Position numbers and translations under genes: made by a program
Notes under the pieces: generated by a model
The model's input: only the letters and a program-made list of their open reading frames with translations
What the model was told of the DNA's origin: nothing
The model's database searches: none
In this document: in pieces, positions 24,272-32,579 of the stretch
Layout: the number at the start of each line of letters is the position of its first letter
How positions within the stretch are numbered: position 1 is the first letter of the stretch
From: Kribbella sp. VKM Ac-2568
GTDB taxonomy: Bacteria; Actinomycetota; Actinomycetes; Propionibacteriales; Kribbellaceae
Direction: 5' to 3'
DNA: 64,000 nt
Assembly: GCF_004345365.1 (NCBI RefSeq)
Contig: NZ_SLVF01000002.1
Span: 124,001 to 188,000, forward strand

Positions 24272-25126
24272 TCAGGCAGCTCGCCAGGCCGACAGCGTGA
24301 CCGACAGCGTGACTTCCACAGGATCAGGCAGTACTGCGATCCGCTCCGTCAGCTCACCCGGCTCCGTGTGCCGCGCACTCGGCGTCATGGCGACCAGCCG
24401 CTCCACCGCTGGATGATCCAGCCGCATCACGGTTTCGACGACCTCGCTGCCGGTCCTCTCGAACGACCCGGCCAGCGACTCCGTCAACCGCCGTTCCTTC
24501 TCCTCATCCACCCGCACCATCCCCAGTACTGCGACCAGCTCCGCCAGGTGCGCCTGGTTCGGCGTCACCACGAGCAGGGAGCCGCCAGGTGCCAGCACCC
24601 GCGCCATCTCCTCGGCGTTGCGCGGAGCGAACACATTGAGAATCACCTGCGCGGCGTCGTCCCGCAGCGGGATCTCCCGCCACGCGTCACAGATCACCGA
24701 CCCCACGCGTGGATGAACCTTCGCCGCCCGTCGGGCCGCATACCTCGACACGTCCAGCGCCAGGCCCCAGCGCTCACTCCCGTCCCCCACCACGCCCGCC
24801 AAGTAATATCCGGTCCCAGCCCCTACCTCGACGATCAGTTCCCTGTCGCTCGCAGTACCGAGCTCGGACAGGCGTTGGGCGGTGTGTGTTCTGAGGGCGT
24901 TCAGGATGGGGGTGTAGTGGCCGGTGGACAGGAAGGTGGTGCGGGCTTCGATCATCGAGGCCGAGTCGCCCTCGATGCCGGTTGATGCTGAGGGCAACAG
25001 GTTGAGATAGCCCTGTTTCGCCAGGTCGTAGGAGTGCCCGCGTGGGCAGCTCGCGGTACGGGCGGTCAGTCCGAGGGGGTCGCCGCAGACGGGACAGCGC
25101 AGGGCGGAGACCAGGTCGGGGTGCAC
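24272..25126 (-). CDS. rlmA: RlmA-type 23S rRNA (guanine-N1) methyltransferase
   Basis: A 284-aa SAM-dependent enzyme from a GTG at 25126. The N-terminal zinc finger is CPVCGDPLGL...CPRGHSYD, followed by AKQGYLNLLP, a signature of RlmA(I)/RlmA(II), and the SAM motif LIVEVGAGTGYYLAGVVGDG. Family: N1-methylation of G745 or G748 in helix 35 of 23S rRNA; the RlmA(II)/TlrB group gives resistance to tylosin-type macrolides. Which residue is modified cannot be read from sequence. The start is nine bases after the stop of an ABC-2 permease, so it may be co-transcribed with the exporter. Confidence 0.88.
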   Translation of the reverse strand: MHPDLVSALRCPVCGDPLGLTARTASCPRGHSYDLAKQGYLNLLPSASTGIEGDSASMIEARTTFLSTGHYTPILNALRTHTAQRLSELGTASDRELIVEVGAGTGYYLAGVVGDGSERWGLALDVSRYAARRAAKVHPRVGSVICDAWREIPLRDDAAQVILNVFAPRNAEEMARVLAPGGSLLVVTPNQAHLAELVAVLGMVRVDEEKERRLTESLAGSFERTGSEVVETVMRLDHPAVERLVAMTPSARHTEPGELTERIAVLPDPVEVTLSVTLSAWRAA

Positions 25127-25135
25127 CCGGCGAGG

Positions 25136-26008
25136 TTATCCGTTGATGTCGCGGCTGGTCAGGCGTGCCCAGGCGGCCGCGTAGAAGACGGCCAGGTAGG
25201 CAGCCTGGATCCACAGGTTCCGCACGATCGCGTCCCAGTACGGCGGGTCGCGGAGCAGGTCGGCGAACGAGGTCCAGCCGTACATCAGCAGCCACGGGTG
25301 GATCACGTCGATCTGCGGGATCGCGCCGAGGATGCCGAGCACGATGAACGCGCCGAAGGTCGCCGCCATCGCGGCCAGCGGGGTCGAGGTCAGCGACGAC
25401 ACGAACAGGCCGATCCCTGCGAGCCCGAGCAGCGACAGCGCGATCAGGATCGCGATCCCGAAGGCGCGCAACAGGCCGTCGGCCAGCGACACCGTCGTAC
25501 CGGACAGCAGGACGACGTCGCCCACCGGGAACAGCACCACGCCCGCGATCAGGCCGGACAGCCAGATCACCATCGTCGCGGTCAAGCAGAACACGGCCAG
25601 CGCGACCATTTTCGCCGCCAGCAGGCGGGAGCGTCCGGCCGGTGCGGTCAGCATGTTCCGCAGGGTGCCGAGGCTGGCCTCGCCTGCGAGCGACTCCCCC
25701 GACACGACCGTCACCGCGGTCGGCAGGAAGAACGGCAACGACAGCGCCAGGCTCGCGACGATCAGGAAGAACCCGTTGCCGGCCACCTGTCCGATGAAGC
25801 CCTCGGTACCGCCTTCTGAGCCGGACAACCTGATCGCCACTCCGACCAGTACCGGCACTCCCGCCAGCACAGCCAAGGTCACCCAGGTCCGCGCTCGGCC
25901 GAACACGAGATGCAACTCCGAAGCGAACAACGCCACCGCATGCCGCCCAGCACTCGGCCGCGCCGGAAGAGGGCGGGTCACAGTCGTGGCGGTTTCACTC
26001 GGCGACAT
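25136..26008 (-). CDS. ABC-2 type exporter permease
   Basis: A 290-aa integral membrane protein with about six transmembrane helices (TWVTLAVLAGVPVLVGVAI first, then NGFFLIVASLALSLPFFLP). The EALGTLR-like motif GEASLGTLRNMLTAPAGRSR is characteristic of ABC-2 permeases, which pair with a DrrA-type ATPase. The start overlaps the ATPase stop by 14 bases. Together they form an efflux or envelope-remodelling transporter of unknown substrate. Confidence 0.9.
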   Translation of the reverse strand: MSPSETATTVTRPLPARPSAGRHAVALFASELHLVFGRARTWVTLAVLAGVPVLVGVAIRLSGSEGGTEGFIGQVAGNGFFLIVASLALSLPFFLPTAVTVVSGESLAGEASLGTLRNMLTAPAGRSRLLAAKMVALAVFCLTATMVIWLSGLIAGVVLFPVGDVVLLSGTTVSLADGLLRAFGIAILIALSLLGLAGIGLFVSSLTSTPLAAMAATFGAFIVLGILGAIPQIDVIHPWLLMYGWTSFADLLRDPPYWDAIVRNLWIQAAYLAVFYAAAWARLTSRDING

Positions 26009-27221
26009 CGAAGCCTTCTCCGGTCAGGGCTACGAAGGCGTCTTCGAGGCTCGGGTGTTGGAGCCCGAAGGCGTGGATGCGGACGTCGGCGGCGACGAGC
26101 GCTGCTGCGAGCTTGTCGATCGGAAGCTCGCCGGGATCACCTTCGACGACATCGTCCTGCCTGCGGACGTCGGTCAGGCCGAGACTGGTCAGTGTTTTCT
26201 CGGCCTGCTGCGGATCCGGAGTACGAACAACCAGGCGCGGCCTCAACTCGGAGCGGAGGTCGGCCATGGTGGACTGCCGGACGATCCGGCCCCGGCTCAT
26301 CACCGCGGCGTGGGTGCAGAGCTGTTCGACCTCGGCCAGCAGGTGGGTCGAGGTGAAGATGGTGGTCCCGTCGCCGGCCAGTTCGCGGATCAGGTTGCGG
26401 ACCTCACGGGTGCCCTGCGGGTCCAGACCGTTGGTCGGCTCGTCGAGCACCAGCAGCTCGCGCCGCTGCATCAACGCGACGGCAATCGCCAGGCGTTGAC
26501 GCATGCCGAGCGAGTACGCCCGGACCTTCTTGCCTGAGGCGTTCGACAACCCGACCCGCTCGAGCGCCTCGCCCGCGCGGGCCTTCCGGGTGCGCGGATC
26601 GGCGGTGCGGTCGGCGGCATCGAAGCGGAGCAGATTCGCCTGCCCGGTCCAGAACGGGTAGAACGCCGGCCCTTCGACCAGCGCGCCCACGCGGGGAAGC
26701 ACGGACAGCTGAGCCTTCGGCATCGGCTCCCCGAGCAACTGCACGGATCCCGAGGTCGGCGTGATCAGCCCCAGCAGCATCCGGATCGTCGTCGTCTTCC
26801 CCGACCCGTTCGGCCCCAGAAACCCGAAGATGCTCCCCGCCGGCACCTCCAGATCAATCGCATCCACAGCCACCTGCCCACCCCGGAACCGCTTGGTCAG
26901 CCCCCGAGTAACCACCGGCATCTCAACCCCGCCCGTCCCACCACCCGCCGCGACCAACCCAGCCGAGCCACCGGCCCGAGGCTCCCGCCCAGGACTCTCA
27001 GCACGCTCTGGTCGGGCAGTGCGTTCCGGTGGTGCAGCAGGTGCTCCTGCCGGTTGTGCAGGAGCTGCTCCCGCCACGCGACCGGCACCGGGAGAGGATT
27101 CGGCAGGAGCCGCGTTCGATGCACCGACCGACTCCCCGGCAGCAGCCGCGCTACCTGCGCCGGATGCCAGCTCGGAGTCGCCGGGGGCAGGGGTGTTGGC
27201 GCCCGTGGGGTCGGGTGTCAT
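25995..27221 (-). CDS. ABC exporter ATPase with long low-complexity N-terminus
   Basis: The conserved DrrA-type ATPase begins at MPVVTRGLTKRFRGGQVAVD (ATG at 26921): Walker A FLGPNGSGKTTTIRMLLGL, signature AYSLGMRQRLAIAVALMQ, Walker B LLVLDEPTNGLDPQG and H-loop STHLLAEVE. The open frame continues 100 codons further to an ATG at 27221 as Ala/Pro/Gly/Ser-rich sequence with weaker third-position GC. Either the shorter form is the true protein, or an unusual disordered tail is present. It lies 20 bases after the LolA-like gene. Confidence 0.85.
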   Translation of the reverse strand: MTPDPTGANTPAPGDSELASGAGSAAAAGESVGASNAAPAESSPGAGRVAGAAPAQPAGAPAAPPERTARPERAESPGREPRAGGSAGLVAAGGGTGGVEMPVVTRGLTKRFRGGQVAVDAIDLEVPAGSIFGFLGPNGSGKTTTIRMLLGLITPTSGSVQLLGEPMPKAQLSVLPRVGALVEGPAFYPFWTGQANLLRFDAADRTADPRTRKARAGEALERVGLSNASGKKVRAYSLGMRQRLAIAVALMQRRELLVLDEPTNGLDPQGTREVRNLIRELAGDGTTIFTSTHLLAEVEQLCTHAAVMSRGRIVRQSTMADLRSELRPRLVVRTPDPQQAEKTLTSLGLTDVRRQDDVVEGDPGELPIDKLAAALVAADVRIHAFGLQHPSLEDAFVALTGEGFDVAE

Positions 27222-27240
27222 GGGTGAGAGGTCGGCGGGG

Positions 27241-28350
27241 TCAGCGGGGTGCCTTGGCGGCGGCTGCCTGGAGGGTGTCCGGGGTGACCAGGCCGATGAA
27301 GATCCGGCCGTCGTCGGTGATCAGGGCGCTGACCATCTTGGTGGTCAGGACCTTGCCCGAACCCCAGCTGCCGTGGACCGTCGGAGCCTTCGCCAGCAAC
27401 TGGTCCAGCGGGCCGTTCCCAGCGACCGGCACCTGTCCACGCACCATCACCACGCTGTCCCAGCCCTGCCCGATCACCGTGGGGTGGTCGCGGCCGGACC
27501 GCTCCGGCTTGGTGGGAGTGCTCTTCTTCGGCGTCGCAGGCGGCGTCACCTGCTTGTCCGGCGCGGCAGGAACCGTCTTCTCCGTCACCTTCACACCCTT
27601 CGGCGGGGTGAACGCGAAGGTGCTCGCAGCCGGTACGTCGAACGACACCGACGAGAAGCCCAGCTGGACCGCCGGGTCCTTGCCGGTCCGCGGCATCACC
27701 GTCACCTGCAGCGGAATCCAGGTCTTCGAGTCGACCGCCAGCGTCACCGAGCCGACCGTGGTCTTGTCCGTCCGCGGGATCAGCCGCAGCTTGTACGCGT
27801 CGCGGCCGGCCACACTCTCCGTGCCGCTGACCTCGACCTTGGTGGACGGGTCGATCGCGGCGAGGAACTTCTTCGCGGCGGCCTGCGGGTCGTACGTCTC
27901 CTTCTCCGGGGCGACCTCCGGCTTGGCCGGGCGCGCGGGAAGGTTGATCTTGGCAGCCTCGCGCCGGGACGAGTCGTAGACCCAGGCGGTCTTGCCGTCG
28001 GTGGTGAGCACTCGCTCGGCCATGTCGTCGAGCACCGAGACGCGGGCCTTGTCCGGTCCGGCGAAGGCGACGCGCGCAGTGTGGTCACCGGTCAGCAGGT
28101 CGAGGAACTGGTTGGCCTCGGGTGCCATCCCGGGCAACGCCGGCAGACCAAGGTCCGTCGACGACGTCACGGTGCCGGACAGACCGTCCACCTTCGCGGT
28201 CTGCACCTTCGCGAGCAGGTCCTGCGCTGTGATCCCGGGCAGATCCGGAGAGGCGTCGGCGACGACCGGCCCGAGCGCCCCCACGCCTGCAACCACCGCG
28301 ACTGCCGTGACCGGCACCAACCACCGTCGACTGCGCTGCGCTACACCCAT
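27241..28350 (-). CDS. LolA-like/DUF2092-type secreted protein
   Basis: A 369-aa protein from MGVAQRSRRWLVPVTAVAVV, an N-terminal signal sequence or anchor without lipobox. The body has the LolA/RseB-type concave beta-sheet pattern: DLLAKVQTAKVDGLSGTVTS, KTAWVYDSSRREAAKINLPA and DAYKLRLIPRTDKTTVGSVT, then SKTWIPLQVTVM. A Lys/Pro/Thr linker (about residues 265-290) precedes a C-terminal domain. In monoderm actinobacteria such proteins may bind lipid or sense it; they are often next to ABC exporters, as here (20 bases upstream of the ATPase). First gene of the exporter operon. Confidence 0.8.
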   Translation of the reverse strand: MGVAQRSRRWLVPVTAVAVVAGVGALGPVVADASPDLPGITAQDLLAKVQTAKVDGLSGTVTSSTDLGLPALPGMAPEANQFLDLLTGDHTARVAFAGPDKARVSVLDDMAERVLTTDGKTAWVYDSSRREAAKINLPARPAKPEVAPEKETYDPQAAAKKFLAAIDPSTKVEVSGTESVAGRDAYKLRLIPRTDKTTVGSVTLAVDSKTWIPLQVTVMPRTGKDPAVQLGFSSVSFDVPAASTFAFTPPKGVKVTEKTVPAAPDKQVTPPATPKKSTPTKPERSGRDHPTVIGQGWDSVVMVRGQVPVAGNGPLDQLLAKAPTVHGSWGSGKVLTTKMVSALITDDGRIFIGLVTPDTLQAAAAKAPR

Positions 28351-28427
28351 GCTTATAAGACTCGCACTGCCGACACCGCGAACCAAGGCCCTCAGGGTCC
28401 GTTCACCCAAAAGAGTGACCCCGTACT

Positions 28428-28473
28428 ACGACGTCCGCGGTACTCCGGACCAGCGGGGTACCGCGGACGTCGT
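28428..28473 (-). terminator. strong terminator hairpin after the cobalamin operon
   Basis: A 16-bp perfect stem (28428-28443 with 28458-28473, core CGACGTCCGCGGTAC) and a 14-nt loop lie downstream of the LURP-one-like gene and before the LolA-like gene on the minus strand. It probably ends the cobalamin transcript. Confidence 0.7.
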
Positions 28474-28535
28474 GACAGTACGTAGCGGCGGCCAGATCAG
28501 CGTCTCTGCACCGTGATCAGCGGCTCACCAGGGGG

Positions 28536-29150
28536 TCAGCGGCTCTGGAGGGCGTCCAGGGCCACCGTCATCGCCGCCGCGGCCCGGAAATCGAGCCGCG
28601 GATCCGACACTTTGACGTGGTACCGGTCCCGCATCGAGATCTTCCGCTCGACCGACATCACATGCTGACCGGAGCTGCGGTCGGTGAAGTCGAAGTGGAA
28701 GATGAAGGGCAGCGGGATCTCCCCGACGAACGGGACGAAGTCCCAGATCCGCCGGACGATCGCGATGGTCTGGTTCCGCTCGGTGCCGTCCGCCTGGATG
28801 CCGTCCGTGGCGAGCTGCCAGCTGGACCGCAGCAGGCTTTTGCCGAACTCCTTCTTGAACCAGCCGATCGTCTGGCCGTTCGCGTCGAACACGTCGTACC
28901 CCGAGCCCAGGTCGAGCCGCTTGCGCGCCTTGAACGAGAACACCACCCGCGACTTGGTGTCGTCGGTGTAGAAGGTGACCTCTTCCTTGAACGCCATCCG
29001 CTTCTGCTGCGCGAACGCGAGCAGCGGCCCGTCGGTGCCGTCCGGGTTGGTGGCGATCAGCTCGTACTTGTTCGCCATCATCGTGATCCGCTGCATCATC
29101 GAGAACGCGGGCACGTACATGGGTGCTTGGCCTTGCGGTGGAACGGTCAT
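28536..29150 (-). CDS. LURP-one-related (tubby-like/scramblase-fold) protein
   Basis: A 204-aa cytoplasmic protein from MTVPPQGQAPMYVPAFSMMQ. Family signs are the early KYELIATNPDGTDGPLLAFA, FYTDDTKSRVVFSFKARKRL and YDVFDANGQTIGWFKKEFG, matching the LOR beta-barrel, with a central hydrophobic strand/helix FIFHFDFTD. The function of bacterial LOR proteins is not established. The ATG overlaps the stop of the CobE-BluB gene by four bases, so it is translated as the last gene of the cobalamin operon, but no biochemical link to B12 is known. Confidence 0.78.
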   Translation of the reverse strand: MTVPPQGQAPMYVPAFSMMQRITMMANKYELIATNPDGTDGPLLAFAQQKRMAFKEEVTFYTDDTKSRVVFSFKARKRLDLGSGYDVFDANGQTIGWFKKEFGKSLLRSSWQLATDGIQADGTERNQTIAIVRRIWDFVPFVGEIPLPFIFHFDFTDRSSGQHVMSVERKISMRDRYHVKVSDPRLDFRAAAAMTVALDALQSR

Positions 29151-30589
29151 GCGGAGGAGTGTGACACCTCTCCGAGTCCATCCGAACCCTTCACTGAGAC
29201 TCCACACGCCAGTCCGCCCAGGAACACCCCGCGCGCGAGCCCTTCGGTGATCTCCGTGGGCTCTATGACTTCCACAACGATCTCGGAAACACCCTGCGGC
29301 GCCAGATCCCTCGCGACCTCGACACCAAGCTCCACAGCCTCGTCAGCAGTCCGCGCGGGCCGCCACAACACCCCGAAGTCAGCAGCCGGCTTCTCAGCCC
29401 CCACCCGTACTACGAGCCCGTCCGCCCGCCGCAAGTACTCCGCTCCGTCCGCGCCATCAACCACAGCCAGGTATACCGACTGCTCACCAGCTACAGCCCG
29501 TACTGCGGACCCGGCGCGCGCGGCGTCCTCGGCGATCACGGCTGAAGGTTGCTCGCCTGGTAGGCCGCGACTCCCCCATGCCTCCTGGTGCACGGCCCAA
29601 GAGAGTGGTCGCCGAGCAGCCCAGCCCGACCTCACCAACTCAGGCGTCCCGGCGAACTCCTCGACATGCCCGACACACAGGTAGCCCACCAACTCCACGT
29701 GCCCTGGCAGATCCAGGACCGCAGCCACCTCTCCGGGCTCGAAGAACGACACCCAGCCGACTCCCAGACCTTCAGCCCGCGCCGTGAGCCACAGGTTCTG
29801 AATCGCGATCGCCACCGAGAACCAGGTGGTGCGCGGGTCCGCGTGCCGGCCGAGCACGTGCCGGCCGCCGCGTCCTGCGTCGCAGGTGACGGCGATGTTC
29901 AGCGGTGTGTCGAGGATCGCCTCGATCTTCAGCCCGTCGAAGGCGGACCGCCGCCCAGCAGGCAGCGACGCCGCAAACGCGTCCCGCTGAGCCGTGGCCA
30001 GGTCGTGCACCTTCCGGCGAGTCGCGATGTCGCGGATCAGTACGAAGTCCCAGGGCTGGCTCAATCCCACACTCGGCGCGCGATGTGCCGACTCCAGCAC
30101 TCTGGTGAGCAGGTCGTCCGCGATCGGCCGGTCAAGGAAGCCCCGCCGCACGTCACGTCGCTCGGCCAGCACCCGGTGCACGACATCGCGATCCCCCACC
30201 GCATAGCCCGGAGCAGCCGGCACCTGCTGCTCCGGGAGCCTCCCGACGGCCACTGTTGCTCGTGCGGACCGCTGCTTCGGTACGAGTAGTTCCGCGCCGC
30301 TCAGGATCACCGCGGCTTCGGCGACGCTCGTAGTACCGGCTAGTCGGTCGACGTGGTCGCTGGGAGTGGGCACGGGTTGTTGCGACAGCTCTAGTGCCGT
30401 TGCTGTGAACAGGGAGGCGCCTAGGGACGCGACTAGCCGCTGTAGACCCGGCTCAGCTTCGCGGCCGTCCACGGTGACCACCTGCGTGACGTCACGTGGC
30501 TCGAGCCCGGCCAGCGCGGCGTCCAGCAGGTCCCGGAGCTCCCTGTACGACGTACCGGTGCGCAGGCCGATCCCTACGACCAGGCTCAC
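29147..30589 (-). CDS. CobE/CbiG-C - BluB fusion with an extra C-terminal domain
   Basis: A 480-aa protein from a GTG at 30589. Residues 1-118 are the CobE/CbiG C-terminal domain (VVGIGLRTGTSYRELRDLLD; VILSGAELLVPKQRSARATV), involved in the ring-contraction and acetaldehyde-loss stage of corrin synthesis. Residues about 130-340 are BluB, the flavin-destroying 5,6-dimethylbenzimidazole synthase (LESAHRAPSVGLSQPWDFVL; NLWLTARAEGLGVGWVSFFE). Residues about 350-480 are a third domain vaguely like the N-terminal domain of M17 aminopeptidases (EGLARGVFLGGLA). The fusion joins corrin-ring and lower-ligand steps. It overlaps cobB by four bases. Confidence 0.82.
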   Translation of the reverse strand: MSLVVGIGLRTGTSYRELRDLLDAALAGLEPRDVTQVVTVDGREAEPGLQRLVASLGASLFTATALELSQQPVPTPSDHVDRLAGTTSVAEAAVILSGAELLVPKQRSARATVAVGRLPEQQVPAAPGYAVGDRDVVHRVLAERRDVRRGFLDRPIADDLLTRVLESAHRAPSVGLSQPWDFVLIRDIATRRKVHDLATAQRDAFAASLPAGRRSAFDGLKIEAILDTPLNIAVTCDAGRGGRHVLGRHADPRTTWFSVAIAIQNLWLTARAEGLGVGWVSFFEPGEVAAVLDLPGHVELVGYLCVGHVEEFAGTPELVRSGWAARRPLSWAVHQEAWGSRGLPGEQPSAVIAEDAARAGSAVRAVAGEQSVYLAVVDGADGAEYLRRADGLVVRVGAEKPAADFGVLWRPARTADEAVELGVEVARDLAPQGVSEIVVEVIEPTEITEGLARGVFLGGLACGVSVKGSDGLGEVSHSSA

Positions 30590-31968
30590 TTCTCCAACCC
30601 CGCATGAACCCGGGCCGCGGCCACGAACCTCGCCGGCACCTCAGGAGTCGCCGTCCAGTGCAGATGCAGGTACGACGCGTGGACGCGCCCGCGGCTGAGT
30701 CCTTCCTGCTTGCCGCCCGGGAGATACCAGGCGGAGGTCCAGTCGTGATCATCGTCGAGGTGCACAGCCGTGCGGTGGAACTCGTGACCGCGGACCCGGC
30801 GGCCCTCGTCGAAGAAGGCCGTGGTGTTCGCGGCGACAGCAGTGCGGTAGCCCAGCGCCAGGTTGCTTGTCATCTGTGCGGTTGCCGGCAGGACGCCTGT
30901 CATCTGGTGGCCATCGAGCTCCCGGCAGAGGTAGAGGAGTCCGGCGCACTCGGCGATGACCGGCAGCCCAGCGGCGACCTCGCTGGCGACCCGCTCACGG
31001 AGTACTGCGTTGTCGGACAGGGCCTCGGCATGCATCTCGGGGAACCCGCCGCCGAGGTAGAGCGCAGAAGTGGCCTCGGGCAAAGACTCGTGGAGCGGGT
31101 CGAAGGTCACCACTTCGGCACCGGCGGCGACTAGCAGCTCGGCCGTCTCGGTGTACCGGAACGAAAACACCGGCCCACCTGCCATCGCAATCACAGGGGG
31201 TCGCCCCTCCTGCGCCGGGGTCACTTCGGCTGATGGATCCCAGGCGGTGACCTCGATGGGGGCGGCAGCGCGTGCTGCGGCGACGAACGCCTGCAGGTCG
31301 ACGCCTTGGCGGACTAGTTCCGCGGCGGCGTCGACTGCCGCTTCGGCCTGCTCCCGTTGTTCGTCCGCCGGGATCAGCCCGAGGTGGCGGCTCGGCACGG
31401 TCAGGCGGGTGTCGCGCCGCAGTACGCCCAGCACTGGTACACCGGTTGGGGCGACGCCTGCCCTCACCTCGGCCTCGTGCCGATCGGAGCCGACCTTGTT
31501 CAGGATCACTCCGACGATCCGCACGCCGGTGTCGAAGGCGACGAATCCCTGAACGACGGCTCCGACACTGCGACCTGCGGCAGAAGCGTCGACGACCAGC
31601 ACGACAGGGGCTTCGAGCAACTTCGAGACGTGCGCGGTGGACGCGTAGCCCTCGGTGCCCAACGCACCGTCGTACAGGCCCATCACACCTTCGACCACGG
31701 CGATGTCCGCGCCGGCAGATCCGTGCGCGAACAGTGGAGCAACCCGCTCCTCGCCGGACAGCATCGGATCGAGGTTCCGCCCGGGCCGACCGGTCGCCAC
31801 GGCATGGAAACCGGGGTCGATGTAGTCGGGTCCGACCTTGAACCCCGCGACAGTGTGACCAGCGCGCCGCAACGCCGCCATCAACCCGACGGCGACAGTG
31901 GTCTTCCCCGCACCAGAAGAAGGCGCGGCAACCACGATCCGCGGAAGCAGCCGCGCCGGGTCTGTCAC
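30586..31968 (-). CDS. cobB: cobyrinate a,c-diamide synthase
   Basis: A 460-aa enzyme from a GTG at 31968. The N-terminal ATP-grasping half has the P-loop VAAPSSGAGKTTVAVGLMAA and GFKVGPDYIDPGFHA; the C-terminal class I glutaminase-like domain has LYLGGGFPEMHAEALS and the nucleophile Cys in AECAGLLYLCREL, plus the late GHEFHRT. It uses glutamine and ATP to amidate the a and c side chains of (hydrogeno)byrinate or cobyrinate. It overlaps cobO (GTGA) and the CobE-BluB gene (GTGA), so translation is coupled. Confidence 0.94.
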   Translation of the reverse strand: MTDPARLLPRIVVAAPSSGAGKTTVAVGLMAALRRAGHTVAGFKVGPDYIDPGFHAVATGRPGRNLDPMLSGEERVAPLFAHGSAGADIAVVEGVMGLYDGALGTEGYASTAHVSKLLEAPVVLVVDASAAGRSVGAVVQGFVAFDTGVRIVGVILNKVGSDRHEAEVRAGVAPTGVPVLGVLRRDTRLTVPSRHLGLIPADEQREQAEAAVDAAAELVRQGVDLQAFVAAARAAAPIEVTAWDPSAEVTPAQEGRPPVIAMAGGPVFSFRYTETAELLVAAGAEVVTFDPLHESLPEATSALYLGGGFPEMHAEALSDNAVLRERVASEVAAGLPVIAECAGLLYLCRELDGHQMTGVLPATAQMTSNLALGYRTAVAANTTAFFDEGRRVRGHEFHRTAVHLDDDHDWTSAWYLPGGKQEGLSRGRVHASYLHLHWTATPEVPARFVAAARVHAGLEK

Positions 31969-32579
31969 CACTCGATGCCCTTCTGGCCCTTCTGGCCGGC
32001 GTCCATGGGGTGCTTGACCTTGGTCATCTCGGTGACCAGGTCGGCGGCTTCGAGCAGTCGTTGATCCGCGTTCCGGCCGGTGATCACGACGTACTGGTGA
32101 CCCGGGCGGGAGGTCAGCGTCTCGACCACCTCGTCGACGTCGACCCAGCCCCACTTCATCGGGTAGGTGAACTCGTCCAGCACGTAGAGATCGTGCGTCT
32201 CGGCCGCGATCCGGCGCTGGATCTCGCGCCAGCCCTCGAGCGCGTCCGCGGCGTGGTCCTCCTCGGTGCCGGCCTTGCGCGACCAGCTCCAGCCCTCGCC
32301 CATCTTGTGCCACTCGACCGGCCCACCCTGACCGGTCGACTCGTGCACCTGCCCGAGCGCCTTGAACGCGCTCTCCTCGCCGACCTTCCACTTCGCGCTC
32401 TTGACGAACTGGAAGACCCCGATGTTCCAGCCCTGGTTCCAGCCGCGCAGCGCCATCCCGAAGGCCGCGGTCGACTTCCCCTTCATCTCCCCGGTGTGCA
32501 CCATCAGCAGCGGCCGGTTGCGGCGCTGCCGGGTGGTCAGCCCGTCCTGCGGTACGACGCTCGGCTGTCCCTGTGGCAT
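31965..32579 (-). CDS. cobO: cob(I)yrinic acid a,c-diamide adenosyltransferase
   Basis: A 204-aa CobA/CobO/BtuR-type enzyme. The P-loop variant VHTGEMKGKSTAAFGMALRG, the segment IGVFQFVKSAKWKVGEESAF and YVLDEFTYPMKWGWVDVDEV are diagnostic. It transfers the 5'-deoxyadenosyl group from ATP to cob(I)alamin intermediates. Its ATG overlaps the chelatase stop by one base. Confidence 0.95.
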   Translation of the reverse strand: MPQGQPSVVPQDGLTTRQRRNRPLLMVHTGEMKGKSTAAFGMALRGWNQGWNIGVFQFVKSAKWKVGEESAFKALGQVHESTGQGGPVEWHKMGEGWSWSRKAGTEEDHAADALEGWREIQRRIAAETHDLYVLDEFTYPMKWGWVDVDEVVETLTSRPGHQYVVITGRNADQRLLEAADLVTEMTKVKHPMDAGQKGQKGIEW

